Source: Phreatobacter sp.
Lineage (GTDB): Bacteria > Pseudomonadota > Alphaproteobacteria > Rhizobiales > Phreatobacteraceae
NCBI GenBank assembly: GCA_019749835.1
Contig: JAIEPJ010000248.1
Span: 1 to 38,499, forward strand
DNA: 38,499 nucleotides
Reading direction: 5' to 3'
The notes beneath the pieces were generated by a model. It saw nothing but the letters and a program-made list of their open reading frames with translations, was not told the DNA's origin and made no database searches. Position numbers and translations under genes: made by a program. Numbering within the stretch: the stretch's first letter is position 1; every line of letters begins with the position of its first letter. Below are positions 7,407 through 15,574 of this stretch, in pieces.

Positions 7407-8024
7407 ATGAGCATCACCATCTATGGCATCGCCAAGTCGCGGGCGATCCGCAACCTCTGGGCCTGCGAGGAACTCGGCCTCACCTATACCCACGCGCCGG
7501 TGGTCTATGGGCCGGAGGGCTCGCGCAAGCCCGACTTCCTCGCCGTCAACCCCAATGGCCGGGTGCCGGCGGCGGACGTGGACGGCGTCATCCTGTGGGA
7601 ATCGCTCGCCATCAACCTGCACCTCGCGAAGAAGGCCGGCGGGCCGCTGGCGCCGGAAACGGTGGACGAGGACGGGCTGATGACCATGTGGTCGATGTGG
7701 GCTGTCACCGAGGTGGAGGCCGCGGCGCTCGCCCTCATGCAGCATGAGACGCTGAAGCCCGTCGCCGAGCGCGACCCGGCGGTGGTGGCGAAGAGCACCG
7801 AGACGCTGAAGGCCCCGCTCGCCGTGCTGGAGGGCCATCTCGCCAGCCATGGTGGCCATCTCGTCGGCAACCGCTTCACCATCGCCGACCTCAATGTGGC
7901 GGCCTGCGTCTTCTACCTGCGCTTCTCCAAGCTCCTCGCCGACAAGCCGGCGATCAGGGGCTGGTACGAGGCGGCCATGGCGCGCCCGGCGGCGAAGAAG
8001 GCGTTTGCGCTGCGGGGGGATTGA
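7407..8024 (+). CDS. Glutathione S-transferase family protein
   Basis: About 205 residues. The N-terminal thioredoxin-fold domain begins ITIYGIAKSRAIRNLWACEELG and contains NPNGRVPAADVDG and the glutathione-site WES motif (ILWESLAIN). An all-helical C-terminal domain with GNRFTIADLNVAA follows, the N-capping box typical of the fold. Two starts are possible. The ATG at 7407 has GAGG six bases upstream and is preferred. The ATG at 7395 overlaps the preceding stop as ATGA and would add four residues. Either way it is translationally coupled to the acyl-CoA dehydrogenase. The gene probably conjugates glutathione to an electrophile. The link to acyl-CoA metabolism is positional only. Confidence 0.88.
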   Translation: MSITIYGIAKSRAIRNLWACEELGLTYTHAPVVYGPEGSRKPDFLAVNPNGRVPAADVDGVILWESLAINLHLAKKAGGPLAPETVDEDGLMTMWSMWAVTEVEAAALALMQHETLKPVAERDPAVVAKSTETLKAPLAVLEGHLASHGGHLVGNRFTIADLNVAACVFYLRFSKLLADKPAIRGWYEAAMARPAAKKAFALRGD

Positions 8025-8127
8025 GGGGGTGTTTAAAACTCTGATCTGTTGGCAGCGCCCATTCCAGATACCTTCAGTAGAGTCGCCATTGCGGAGATCA
8101 AAAGGCAAATTCTAGACCGGTGCGATC

Positions 8128-9027
8128 ATGTCGTTTTGCGTCTTCATCCATCGACAGGACTCAATTTACGACGACAGCCCTGCCGTGCGGTACCAGTTTC
8201 CGCAGCAATACCTCGGCCGTGCAATGACGTGTGTCGGTGATTGGATCATTTATTATGAGCCGCGAAAAGTGTTGGAGACACGCGGCTATTTTTCCGTTGC
8301 CCGCGTGCAAGAGGTTATTCCTGATCCTGCTGCAGGTGGAATGTTTTTGGCTCTAATTGAGCCTGGTAGCTACTTGGACTTTCCGAATCCAGTCCCCTTT
8401 TCTGACGGTCGGCAAATCGTTGAATTAGGACTGTTGAATGCTGAAGGCCGGATTTCTGGTCGGGCCCAATCAGCCGTTAGGCCAATCTCTTCGGAGGATT
8501 TCAACCGGATCCTCGATTTGGCGTTCGCTGAATTGGATCCGCTCTTGCCTCGCTCTGATGCGTTGCCCTCCCAAACAGGCTTCGCTGATGAGCCGGCGCC
8601 GTTTGTGTTTGAGCAAAGCCGTGAACGGCTCACTGCGATGACAACACGAATTGCTCGGGACCGTGTTTTTCGGCGAATTGTGCTTCAGGCTTACGATGAG
8701 CGTTGCGCCGTCAGCGGATTGAAACTGATAAATGGCGGCGGCCGGGCAGAAGTCGCTGCAGCGCATATTCGGCCTGTCGAGGCAAACGGTCCTGACGTGG
8801 TCAACAATGGAATCGCATTGTCCGGGACGGCCCATTGGATGTTTGATCGGGGCCTGATAAGTATTGCAGATGATCTCAGTATACTCGTGTCTAGGCAGGC
8901 TAACGATCCGACAAGCATTGAAAATTTTGTCAACCGAACGGGTCGAATTTTCTCTCCGGGGCGAAATCGCGATCGGCCTCATCCGCAGTTTCTTCAGTGG
9001 CACCGTGAAAACTGCTTCAAGCAGTAG
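8128..9027 (+). CDS. HNH endonuclease with a distinct N-terminal domain, predicted restriction-type defence nuclease
   Basis: The 299-residue protein has a C-terminal HNH_2-type nuclease domain (about 180-240): RCAVSG, AAHIRPVEA (His213), then NNGIAL and GTAHWMFDRG (Asn227/228, His236). Only one Cys (193) is seen, so no zinc knuckle. Residues 1-100 form a separate domain with YQFPQQYLG, VGDWIIYYEPRK and GYFSVARV, a pattern that recalls PUA/EVE-like modified-base readers, though this fold assignment is inference. A variable linker (120-175) joins them. Such fusions are typical of modification-dependent (type IV-like) restriction enzymes. Base composition and codon use are visibly more AT-rich than both neighbours, and the gap before it (8025-8127) is also AT-richer, which suggests acquisition. 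No methylase or partner is adjacent. No clear ribosome site precedes the ATG. Confidence 0.78.
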   Translation: MSFCVFIHRQDSIYDDSPAVRYQFPQQYLGRAMTCVGDWIIYYEPRKVLETRGYFSVARVQEVIPDPAAGGMFLALIEPGSYLDFPNPVPFSDGRQIVELGLLNAEGRISGRAQSAVRPISSEDFNRILDLAFAELDPLLPRSDALPSQTGFADEPAPFVFEQSRERLTAMTTRIARDRVFRRIVLQAYDERCAVSGLKLINGGGRAEVAAAHIRPVEANGPDVVNNGIALSGTAHWMFDRGLISIADDLSILVSRQANDPTSIENFVNRTGRIFSPGRNRDRPHPQFLQWHRENCFKQ

Positions 9028-9184
9028 TTTGATGGACACATTGGTGATCTCTGGTTCTAATCCGCCGTCTCCGCCACCCCCTCCCGCATTTCCGGCGCTT
9101 CCCGCCCCGCGCCGCTGCCGCTAAGGTCCGCGGCGAACCAGGCCGCGGGCGAACGCGGCCGGAAGCGATCCGAGGACCTCATCC

Positions 9185-10867
9185 ATGCGCGCTGAAACCG
9201 TCACCCGTACCGGCGGCCAGATTCTGGTGGACCAGCTCGTCGCCCAGGGCTGCGACCACGTCTTCTGCGTGCCGGGCGAGAGCTATCTCGCCGTGCTCGA
9301 CGCGCTGCATGACGCCAAGTCCGCCGTCACCATCTGCCGGCAGGAGGGCGGGGCCGCCATGATGGCGGAGGCCTATGGCAAGCTCACCGGCCGTCCGGGC
9401 ATCTGCATGGTCACCCGCGGCCCCGGCGCCACCAATGCTTCGCCCGGCCTGCACATCGCCCAGCAGGATTCGACGCCGATGATCCTCTTCGTCGGCCAGA
9501 TCGACCACAGCATGCGCGGCCGCGATGCCTTCCAGGAGATGGACTACACCCAGTTCTTCGGCGGCATGTGCAAATGGGTCGCCGAGATCGACGATTGCGC
9601 CCGCATTCCCGAGATGGTCGCCCGCGCCTATGCCACCGCCATGCAGGGCCGCCCGGGTCCCGTCGTGCTGGTGCTGCCCGAGGACATGCTGACCGAGAGC
9701 GCCGCCGTCGTCGACGCCCCCTATGTCGAGGCCGCCGAGACCTGGCCGGGCCTCACCGACATGGCGAAGTTCCAGAAGCTGCTCTGGGCCGCCAAGAAGC
9801 CTGTCCTGCTGCTCGGCGGCTCGCGCTGGTCGGAGAAGGCGGTGTCCTCGGTGACGCGCTTCGCCGAGCGCTTCGACCTGCCCGTCATCTGCCAGTTCCG
9901 CCGTCAGATGCTGTTCGACCATACCCATCCGAACTACGCGGGCGATCTCGGCCTCGGCGGCAATCCGGACATGCTGAAGCTGATCAAGGAGAGCGATCTC
10001 CTCATCGCGCTCGGCGGAAGGCTGTCGGAGATCGCCTCGCAGAGCTACACGCTCCTCGACATTCCCCAGCCGCAGATGACCTTCGTCCACGTCCATCCCG
10101 GGGCGGAGGAAGTCGGCCGCGTCTATCAGGCGCATCTGCCGATCCATGCGAGCCCGACGGCCTTCGCGGCCGCGCTGGAGGGCGTGCAGCCGCCGCAGGT
10201 CATCGCCTGGGCCGGTGCCGCCAAGGCGGCGCACGAGAGCTATCTCGCCTGGACCGGCAATCCCGCCCGCCTGCCCGGCGCCTTCCAGTATGGCGAGGTC
10301 ATGGCCTGGCTGCGCGACCGCCTGCCGGACGATGCGATCGTCTGCAATGGCGCCGGCAATTATGCGACCTGGGTCCACCGCTTCCTGCGCTTCCGCAAAT
10401 ACGGCTCGCAGCTCGCCCCGACCTCGGGCTCCATGGGCTACGGCACGCCGGCCGCGGTCGGCGCCAAGCGCATGCACCCGGACAAGACCGTCATCGCCTT
10501 CGCCGGCGACGGCTGCTTCATGATGAACGGGCAGGAATTCGCCACCGCCTGCCAGTATGACCTGCCCATCATCGTCATCGTCGTCGACAACGGCATGTAC
10601 GGCACGATCCGCATGCACCAGGAGCGCGACTATCCCACCCGCATCTCGGCGACGACGCTGAAGAACCCGGATTTCGCCGCGCTCGCGCGCGCCTATGGCG
10701 GCCATGGCGAGACGGTGCGCGAGACGGCGGAATTTGCCCCTGCCTTCGAGCGGGCGATGGCCTCGGGCAAGCCGGCCATCATCCATTGCTTCCTCGACCA
10801 GCAGGCGATCACCCCGACAACCACGATCGACGCCATCCGCGCCAAGGCGCAGGCGGGGAAGGCCTGA
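9185..10867 (+). CDS. Thiamine-diphosphate-dependent enzyme, acetolactate-synthase-like
   Basis: The 560-residue protein has the three-domain layout of the acetolactate synthase / benzoylformate decarboxylase superfamily. The PYR domain carries VPGESYL (29-35) and the cofactor-activating Glu54 in CRQEGGAAMMAEAYG. A central Rossmann-like domain includes VLLLGGSRWS. The PP domain has GDG at 441-443 with the DNGMYGTIR segment closing the Mg-diphosphate motif. It lacks the small regulatory subunit of biosynthetic AHAS in its neighbourhood, and its substrate is unknown: a 2-oxo acid decarboxylase, carboligase or lyase are all possible. The ATG of the ArgE-type gene follows two bases after its stop, so the pair is one operon. 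The 157-bp gap before it is C-rich and holds no gene. GAGGA lies about nine bases before the ATG. Confidence 0.85.
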   Translation: MRAETVTRTGGQILVDQLVAQGCDHVFCVPGESYLAVLDALHDAKSAVTICRQEGGAAMMAEAYGKLTGRPGICMVTRGPGATNASPGLHIAQQDSTPMILFVGQIDHSMRGRDAFQEMDYTQFFGGMCKWVAEIDDCARIPEMVARAYATAMQGRPGPVVLVLPEDMLTESAAVVDAPYVEAAETWPGLTDMAKFQKLLWAAKKPVLLLGGSRWSEKAVSSVTRFAERFDLPVICQFRRQMLFDHTHPNYAGDLGLGGNPDMLKLIKESDLLIALGGRLSEIASQSYTLLDIPQPQMTFVHVHPGAEEVGRVYQAHLPIHASPTAFAAALEGVQPPQVIAWAGAAKAAHESYLAWTGNPARLPGAFQYGEVMAWLRDRLPDDAIVCNGAGNYATWVHRFLRFRKYGSQLAPTSGSMGYGTPAAVGAKRMHPDKTVIAFAGDGCFMMNGQEFATACQYDLPIIVIVVDNGMYGTIRMHQERDYPTRISATTLKNPDFAALARAYGGHGETVRETAEFAPAFERAMASGKPAIIHCFLDQQAITPTTTIDAIRAKAQAGKA

Positions 10868-10869
10868 CC

Positions 10870-12030
10870 ATGGCGCATCTGTCCACGGTCGACATCCTCG
10901 GCAAGCTCGTCGCCTTCGACACGACGAGCCGCAATTCCAACCTGCCGCTCCTCGACTGGGTGGAGGACTATCTCGCCGGTCACGGCATCAGCGGCGAGCG
11001 GGTCTATGACGAGACCGGGCAGAAGGCGAACCTCTGGGTCACCATCGGACCCAAGGATGTCGCCGGCTACGTGCTCTCCGGCCATGTCGACGTGGTGCCG
11101 GTGGACGGGCAGGACTGGGCGACCGACCCCTTCACGCTGGTGGAGAAGGACGGGCGCTATTTCGGCCGCGGCACCTGCGACATGAAGGGTTTCGTCGCCT
11201 CGGCACTGGCCGCGGTGCCGGCCATGGCGGCGGCGCCGCTGGCCAAGCCGATCCATCTCGCGATTTCGTATGACGAGGAGGTCGGCTGCCGCGGCGTGCG
11301 CACCCTGCTCGCCGTGCTGAAGGAGAGGCCGCTGAAGCCCGAGGCCTGTTTCGTCGGCGAGCCGACCAACATGCAGGTCGTCATCGCCCACAAGACCGGG
11401 CGGCCGATGCGCGTCACGGTGAAGGGCTTCGAGGCGCATTCCTCGCTCAGGCCGCACGGGGTCAACGCCATCGAGGAGGCGGCCAAGCTGATCGTCAAGA
11501 TCAACGAGATCGGCCAGCGTCTCGCCGCGCGCACCGATCTCGACCCGCTCTATGCCGTGCCCTGTTCGACCACCTCGGTCGGCGTCATCCGCGGCGGCAC
11601 GGTGCGCAACATCGTCGCCGGCGAATGCGTCGTCGATTTCGACCTGCGCTGCGTCGCCGGGGACGACCCGCATGCCATCGTCGCGGAGATCGAGGCCTAT
11701 GCCTATGAGGTGCTGGAGCCGCCGATGAAGGCCATCCATGCCGGCGCCGGCTTCACCTTCCAGGAACTGGCGCTGGTGCCGGGCCTCGACACCGCGGCGG
11801 AAGCCCCGGTCACCGTGCTCGCCAAGCGTCTCGCCGGCCGAAACGACCACGCCAAGGTCGCCTATGGCACTGAAGCGGGCCTGTTCCAGCAGATCGGCAT
11901 CCCCAGCGCCATTGTCGGGCCGGGCTCCATCGAACAGGCCCACAAGCCCGACGAATATGTCGAGGCGGGCGAACTGGCCAAGGCCGATGCCTTCATGGGG
12001 CGGCTCATCGCCCATGCCAGCGGGGGTTGA
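10870..12030 (+). CDS. argE: Acetylornithine deacetylase-type M20 metallopeptidase (ArgE family)
   Basis: The 386-residue protein has all M20 dinuclear-zinc ligands: His72 and catalytic Asp74 in SGHVDVVPVDG, bridging Asp104 in GRGTCDMKG, catalytic base Glu136 followed by Glu137 in YDEEVGCRG, Glu164 in VGEPT, and His358 in AHKPDEYV near the end. It hydrolyses an N-acetyl or other N-acyl amino acid, with N-acetylornithine the usual annotation. A GGGGAAGG site precedes the ATG by about six bases and overlaps the end of the thiamine-diphosphate enzyme gene, so expression is coupled. That unusual partner suggests a catabolic deacylase rather than the arginine-pathway enzyme, so the symbol is a family label. 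A frame extension upstream of the ATG is an overlap artefact. Confidence 0.82.
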   Translation: MAHLSTVDILGKLVAFDTTSRNSNLPLLDWVEDYLAGHGISGERVYDETGQKANLWVTIGPKDVAGYVLSGHVDVVPVDGQDWATDPFTLVEKDGRYFGRGTCDMKGFVASALAAVPAMAAAPLAKPIHLAISYDEEVGCRGVRTLLAVLKERPLKPEACFVGEPTNMQVVIAHKTGRPMRVTVKGFEAHSSLRPHGVNAIEEAAKLIVKINEIGQRLAARTDLDPLYAVPCSTTSVGVIRGGTVRNIVAGECVVDFDLRCVAGDDPHAIVAEIEAYAYEVLEPPMKAIHAGAGFTFQELALVPGLDTAAEAPVTVLAKRLAGRNDHAKVAYGTEAGLFQQIGIPSAIVGPGSIEQAHKPDEYVEAGELAKADAFMGRLIAHASGG

Positions 12031-12069
12031 TTGATCCTCATCAAGGCGCCGGCGGGCGCCCGTCGACAT

Positions 12070-12098
12070 GATGGAGCCATACCTTATCGGGCTCCATC
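12070..12098 (+). other. Hairpin in the argE-obgE intergenic region
   Basis: GATGGAGCC (12070-12078) pairs perfectly with GGCTCCATC (12090-12098) around an 11-base loop. It lies 40 bp after the argE-type stop codon and 30 bp before a stronger hairpin. Without a T-run it is more likely a 3' processing or stability structure than a terminator. Confidence 0.4.
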
Positions 12099-12127
12099 CA
12101 TTCGGGGGAACGGTGGTGCCTGAGAAA

Positions 12128-12165
12128 CCGGGCGGTCGCAGCAATGCGGCCGCCCGGCGCTTTTC
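12128..12165 (+). terminator. Intrinsic terminator upstream of obgE
   Basis: A 13-bp stem (CCGGGCGGTCGCA with TGCGGCCGCCCGG, one T-G wobble) is closed by a GCAA tetraloop of the GNRA class and followed within two bases by TTTT. It ends the thiamine-diphosphate/ArgE transcript, or acts as an attenuator in the obgE leader, since obgE starts only 88 bp further on. Bases 12031-12252 hold no gene. Confidence 0.75.
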
Positions 12166-12252
12166 AGGGGCCATTTGGGGCGTTTTTCTTGGACGGGGCG
12201 GCCCCGATGGGGTAGAGACCCGCTCCGCCCTTCCGGCGGCGAGCGGAAGTCC

Positions 12253-13308
12253 ATGAAGTTCCTCGATCAGGCCAAGGTCTATGTGAAGGCGGGTGCCGGC
12301 GGTGCCGGTTCCGTGTCGTTCCATCGCGCCAAGTTCATCGAGTTCGGTGGCCCGGACGGCGGCGACGGCGGCCGCGGTGGCGATGTCGTGGTCGAATGCG
12401 TCGACGGTCTCAACACCCTGATCGACTACCGCTACCAGCAGCATTTCAAGGCGAAGATCGGCATGCACGGCATGGGTCGCAACCGCGCGGGCGCGCGCGG
12501 CGCCGACGTGGTGCTGAAAGTGCCGGCCGGCACCCAGATCTTCGAGGAGGACGGCGAGACGCTGATCGCCGACATCACCACGGTCGGCCAGCGCTTCGTG
12601 CTGCTCACCGGCGGCAATGGCGGCTTCGGCAATGCGCATTTCAAGAGCGCCACCAACCAGTCGCCGCGCTATGCCAATCCGGGCCAGCCGGCCAAGGAGG
12701 CCTGGGTCATCCTGCGGCTCAAGCTGATCGCCGATGCCGGCCTGATCGGCATGCCCAATGCCGGCAAGTCGACCTTCCTCGCCGCCACCACCTCGGCCAA
12801 GCCGAAGATCGCCGACTATCCCTTCACCACGCTCCATCCCGGCCTCGGCGTCGTCCGCGCGCGGGCCCGCGAATTCGTGCTCGCCGACATTCCCGGCCTC
12901 ATCGAGGGCGCGCATGACGGCGTCGGGCTCGGCGACCGCTTCCTCGGCCATGTCGAGCGCTGCCGGGTGCTCCTGCACCTCGTCGACGGCACCTGCGACC
13001 ATGCCGGCAAGGCTTACAAGATGGTGCGCAAGGAGATCGAGGCCTATGGCCACGGCCTCGCCGACAAGCCGGAGATCGTGGCGCTGGCCAAGGTCGACGC
13101 GCTCGACCCGCAGACCCGCAAGGAGCAGATGGCGCGGCTGAAACGGGCGGCGAAAAGGACGCCTCTCGCCCTGTCGGCGACGTCGGGCGAGGGCGTCGAA
13201 GCAGCCCTCGTTGCCCTTCTCGCGGTGATCGACGAAGCCCGTGCCGCCGAGCCGAAGCCGCCGGCGCCCGAGGACGACGTGCCGATGGAGACCGGCTGGC
13301 GGCCGTGA
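12253..13308 (+). CDS. obgE: Obg-family ribosome-assembly GTPase
   Basis: The 351-residue protein has the glycine-rich Obg fold (about 1-158, e.g. [15 protein letters not shown] and RAGARGADV) followed by a G domain. It shows G1 GMPNAGKST (167-175), switch-I TT (192-193), G3 DIPG (212-215) and G5 SATS (308-311). The G4 motif reads AKVD (279-282) where the classical form is NKxD. A short acidic, proline-rich tail ends the protein. ObgE associates with the 50S subunit and links ribosome maturation to cell-cycle and stringent signals. The start [11 protein letters not shown] is the family's usual N-terminus, with GGAAG just upstream. The frame is open about 26 codons further upstream through the leader. 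The common companions rplU, rpmA and proB are absent here. Confidence 0.97.
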   Translation: MKFLDQAKVYVKAGAGGAGSVSFHRAKFIEFGGPDGGDGGRGGDVVVECVDGLNTLIDYRYQQHFKAKIGMHGMGRNRAGARGADVVLKVPAGTQIFEEDGETLIADITTVGQRFVLLTGGNGGFGNAHFKSATNQSPRYANPGQPAKEAWVILRLKLIADAGLIGMPNAGKSTFLAATTSAKPKIADYPFTTLHPGLGVVRARAREFVLADIPGLIEGAHDGVGLGDRFLGHVERCRVLLHLVDGTCDHAGKAYKMVRKEIEAYGHGLADKPEIVALAKVDALDPQTRKEQMARLKRAAKRTPLALSATSGEGVEAALVALLAVIDEARAAEPKPPAPEDDVPMETGWRP

Positions 13309-13499
13309 GGCCGTTCCTGCCGTATCAGGTCGACTGCACCTGGCCGATGCAGCTGTTTGGCTTGGCCATTGCCCTCCGGCACCTCCAACCGTCATGGCGG
13401 GGACAGGCCCGGCCGCCCCCGATCCGTCCGCCGAAGGTCACCCCTTTTCCCGCCACGGTCAGCGACTAAAGTCTGCGCCCGACCGAATGGAGGGCCACC

Positions 13500-14570
13500 A
13501 TGCCGCTCGACCGCCGCATCCAGACGCTACTTGGCATCAGCGTGCCGATCATCCAGGCGCCCATGGCCGGTGCCCAGGGCTCGGCCATGGCGGTGGCGGT
13601 CTCGGAAGCCGGCGGTCTGGGCTCGCTGCCGGGCGCGCTCCTCGGCATCGATGCGATGCGCGCCGAACTGGGCCTGATCCGCCAGCGGACGACGAAGCCG
13701 ATCAATCTCAACTTCTTCTGTCATCGCCCGCCGGCCCCCGATGCGGCCCGCGAGGCGGCCTGGCGGGCGCGGCTCGCGCCCTATTACGCCGAACTCGGGA
13801 TCGACCCCGCCGCGCCGGTCCCGGCCTCCAACCGCGCTCCCTTCGACGCGGCCTTCTGCGCTGTGGTCGAGGAGTTCCGCCCGGAGGTCGTGAGTTTCCA
13901 TTTCGGCCTGCCGGCCGCCGACCTCATGGACCGGGTGAAGGCGACCGGGGCCAGGGTCGTCTCCTCCGCCACCACGGCCGACGAGGCCCGCTGGCTGGAA
14001 GATCACGGCGCCGATGCCGTCATCGCCCAGGGCTATGAGGCCGGCGGCCATCGCGGCATCTTCCTGACCGACGATGTCGGCCAGCAGCCCGGCCTCTTCG
14101 CCCTGCTGCCGCAGGTGGTCGATGCGGTGGAGGTGCCGGTCATCGCCGCCGGCGGCATCGCCGATGCACGCGGCATCGTCGCCGCCTTCGCGCTCGGCGC
14201 CTCCGCCGTGCAGATCGGCACCGCCTATCTCTTCACCCCCGAAGCGACCATCACGCCCATGCACCGGGAGGCGTTGCGCGAGGCCAAGGACGACGGCACG
14301 GCCCTGACCAACCTCTTCACGGGGCGACCGGCGCGCGGGCTCGTCAACCGGCTCATGCGGGAGGTGGGGCCGCTCTCCACCGATGCGCCGGCCTTTCCGA
14401 CGGCGGGCGGCGCGCTCATGCCGCTGAAGGCGAAGGCGGAAGCCGGCGGGAGCGCGGATTTCTCCTCGCTCTGGGCCGGGCAGGCGGCATCCCTCGGCCG
14501 CGAAATGGGCGCCGGCGACCTGACGCGAACGCTGTGGGGCGAGGCGCTGGAGCGGCTGCGGGCCGGCTGA
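13500..14570 (+). CDS. Nitronate monooxygenase family protein (FMN, 2-nitropropane dioxygenase-like)
   Basis: The 356-residue TIM-barrel flavoprotein shows the class I nitronate monooxygenase motifs: PIIQAPMAGAQG at the N-terminus, INLNFFCH, VSFHFGLP with the putative active-site His, AQGYEAGGHRG (phosphate-binding), VIAAGGIADARG and QIGTAYLFTPE. It would oxidise alkyl nitronates such as propionate-3-nitronate with O2, a detoxification role, using FMN. A GGAGG site lies just before the ATG. It stands alone on its strand and converges with the phosphatase gene, their stops only four bases apart. The 191-bp gap upstream holds a short hairpin (CTGCA near 13334 with TGCAG) but no gene. Substrate is not certain, as enoyl-reductase-like members share this fold. 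Confidence 0.88.
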   Translation: MPLDRRIQTLLGISVPIIQAPMAGAQGSAMAVAVSEAGGLGSLPGALLGIDAMRAELGLIRQRTTKPINLNFFCHRPPAPDAAREAAWRARLAPYYAELGIDPAAPVPASNRAPFDAAFCAVVEEFRPEVVSFHFGLPAADLMDRVKATGARVVSSATTADEARWLEDHGADAVIAQGYEAGGHRGIFLTDDVGQQPGLFALLPQVVDAVEVPVIAAGGIADARGIVAAFALGASAVQIGTAYLFTPEATITPMHREALREAKDDGTALTNLFTGRPARGLVNRLMREVGPLSTDAPAFPTAGGALMPLKAKAEAGGSADFSSLWAGQAASLGREMGAGDLTRTLWGEALERLRAG

Positions 14571-14574
14571 AGCC

Positions 14575-15039
14575 TTACTCGTTGCCCATGGCGGAGCGGG
14601 TGAAGCGCTGGCGGATGCGCTGCATCAGCATGTCGCGCACCTGGCGATAGGCGTCGAGCCTTTGCTCGCGCGACCCCTGCGCCAGGGTCGGGTCGGGGGT
14701 CGGCCAGTACTCGACCTCCATGTCATTGGTGCGCGTGAGGTCGAGGGCCGTATGGTGGGCGTCGGGGGCGAGGGTGACCACCAGGTCGAAGTTCAGGCCC
14801 TCCCATTCCTCCAGTTCCTCGATGGTCTTCGGCTTGGTCTTGCGGGTGTCGATCCCGATCTCCTCCATCACGGCATCGACGAAGGGGTCGTGCTCGCCCT
14901 TGTGGACGCCGGCGCTCTCGACGAAAACCCGGTTGCCGTGGAAGTACTGCATGATCGCCGCGGCCATGGGTGAACGCACCTGGTTCATGCCACAGGCGAA
15001 GAGCACAGCCTGAGGGTTCTTGCGCCGATCGGAAACCAC
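14575..15039 (-). CDS. Low-molecular-weight protein-tyrosine-phosphatase family protein (ArsC-like)
   Basis: The 154-residue protein carries the CX5R(S) P-loop ACGMNQVRSP (Cys16, Arg22) and a DP general-acid motif in WPTPDPTLAQ (Asp116), the hallmarks of low-molecular-weight tyrosine phosphatases and thioredoxin-linked arsenate reductases. The second and third cysteines typical of arsenate reductases are not evident, so a phosphatase is more likely. The start codon is GTG, one base after the UPF0262 TGA, with GGAAGG in the end of that gene, so it is translationally coupled. It is the third gene of the hisD operon, an order frequent in Hyphomicrobiales. Its target protein is unknown. Confidence 0.87.
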   Translation of the reverse strand: MVSDRRKNPQAVLFACGMNQVRSPMAAAIMQYFHGNRVFVESAGVHKGEHDPFVDAVMEEIGIDTRKTKPKTIEELEEWEGLNFDLVVTLAPDAHHTALDLTRTNDMEVEYWPTPDPTLAQGSREQRLDAYRQVRDMLMQRIRQRFTRSAMGNE

Positions 15040-15040
15040 C

Positions 15041-15550
15041 TCAGCCCTTCCAGTGCAGGACCGAGACGAGCGTGAACAGTCGCCGCGCCGTGTCGAAATC
15101 GAAGTCGAGCTTCTCCTTCAGCCGCTCGCGCAGGATCTCCGAGCCCTCGTTGTGGAGGCCGCGGCGGGCCATGTCGATGGTCTCGATCTGCGCCGGAGTG
15201 GCGGTTCGGATGGCATCGTAATAGCTGTCGCAGATCATGAAATAGTCCTTCACGATCCGCCTGAAGGGCGTCAGCGACAGGATATGGGTGACCACCTGCC
15301 GGCCGTCCTGATGCTTGACGTCGAGGACGAGCTTGCCCTCGGCGAGCGAGATGTGGAGCGTGAAGGGGCCGGTCTCCACGCCCACCGGACAGAAGCTGTT
15401 CTCCTCGATGAGATCGTAGATGGCGACCGCACGTTCGTGCTCGATGTCGGCGGAGGAGCGGCCGATCGAGGCCTCGTCGATGGAGACCGCCACCAGGCGC
15501 CGGCCCATGATCACCGGGTCGTTGCGGTCCCTGGGCTCCCGATCGGTCAT
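15041..15550 (-). CDS. UPF0262 family protein
   Basis: The 169-residue protein matches the alphaproteobacterial UPF0262 family along its length: [19 protein letters not shown] near the N-terminus, the NSFCPVG segment, [30 protein letters not shown], and [18 protein letters not shown] at the C-terminus. No signal peptide or membrane segment is present. No biochemical function is established for the family. It sits between hisD (24 bp upstream) and the phosphatase gene (one base downstream), and the ATG has a clear AAAGGA site. The fixed neighbourhood suggests a link to histidine biosynthesis or to the phosphatase, but nothing in the sequence shows a mechanism. Confidence 0.92.
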   Translation of the reverse strand: MTDREPRDRNDPVIMGRRLVAVSIDEASIGRSSADIEHERAVAIYDLIEENSFCPVGVETGPFTLHISLAEGKLVLDVKHQDGRQVVTHILSLTPFRRIVKDYFMICDSYYDAIRTATPAQIETIDMARRGLHNEGSEILRERLKEKLDFDFDTARRLFTLVSVLHWKG

Positions 15551-15574
15551 GGCGGTCCTTTCGTGGCGGGGCGG

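Noticed and set aside
9061-9120. C-rich pyrimidine tract as a functional repeat
   Set aside because: There is no periodic unit and no pairing partner. It looks like compositional bias at the edge of the acquired HNH gene.
10693-13395. A 900-codon open frame on the minus strand
   Set aside because: It lies antisense to three well-supported genes (end of the thiamine-diphosphate enzyme, argE-type, obgE). Its translation is low-complexity, rich in Arg, Gly, Asp and His, as expected for antisense shadows in high-GC DNA.
13390-13450. GTCATGGCGGGGACAGGCC segment as another long palindrome copy
   Set aside because: Only one arm resembles the CGTCATGCCCGG family. No matching second arm was found nearby.
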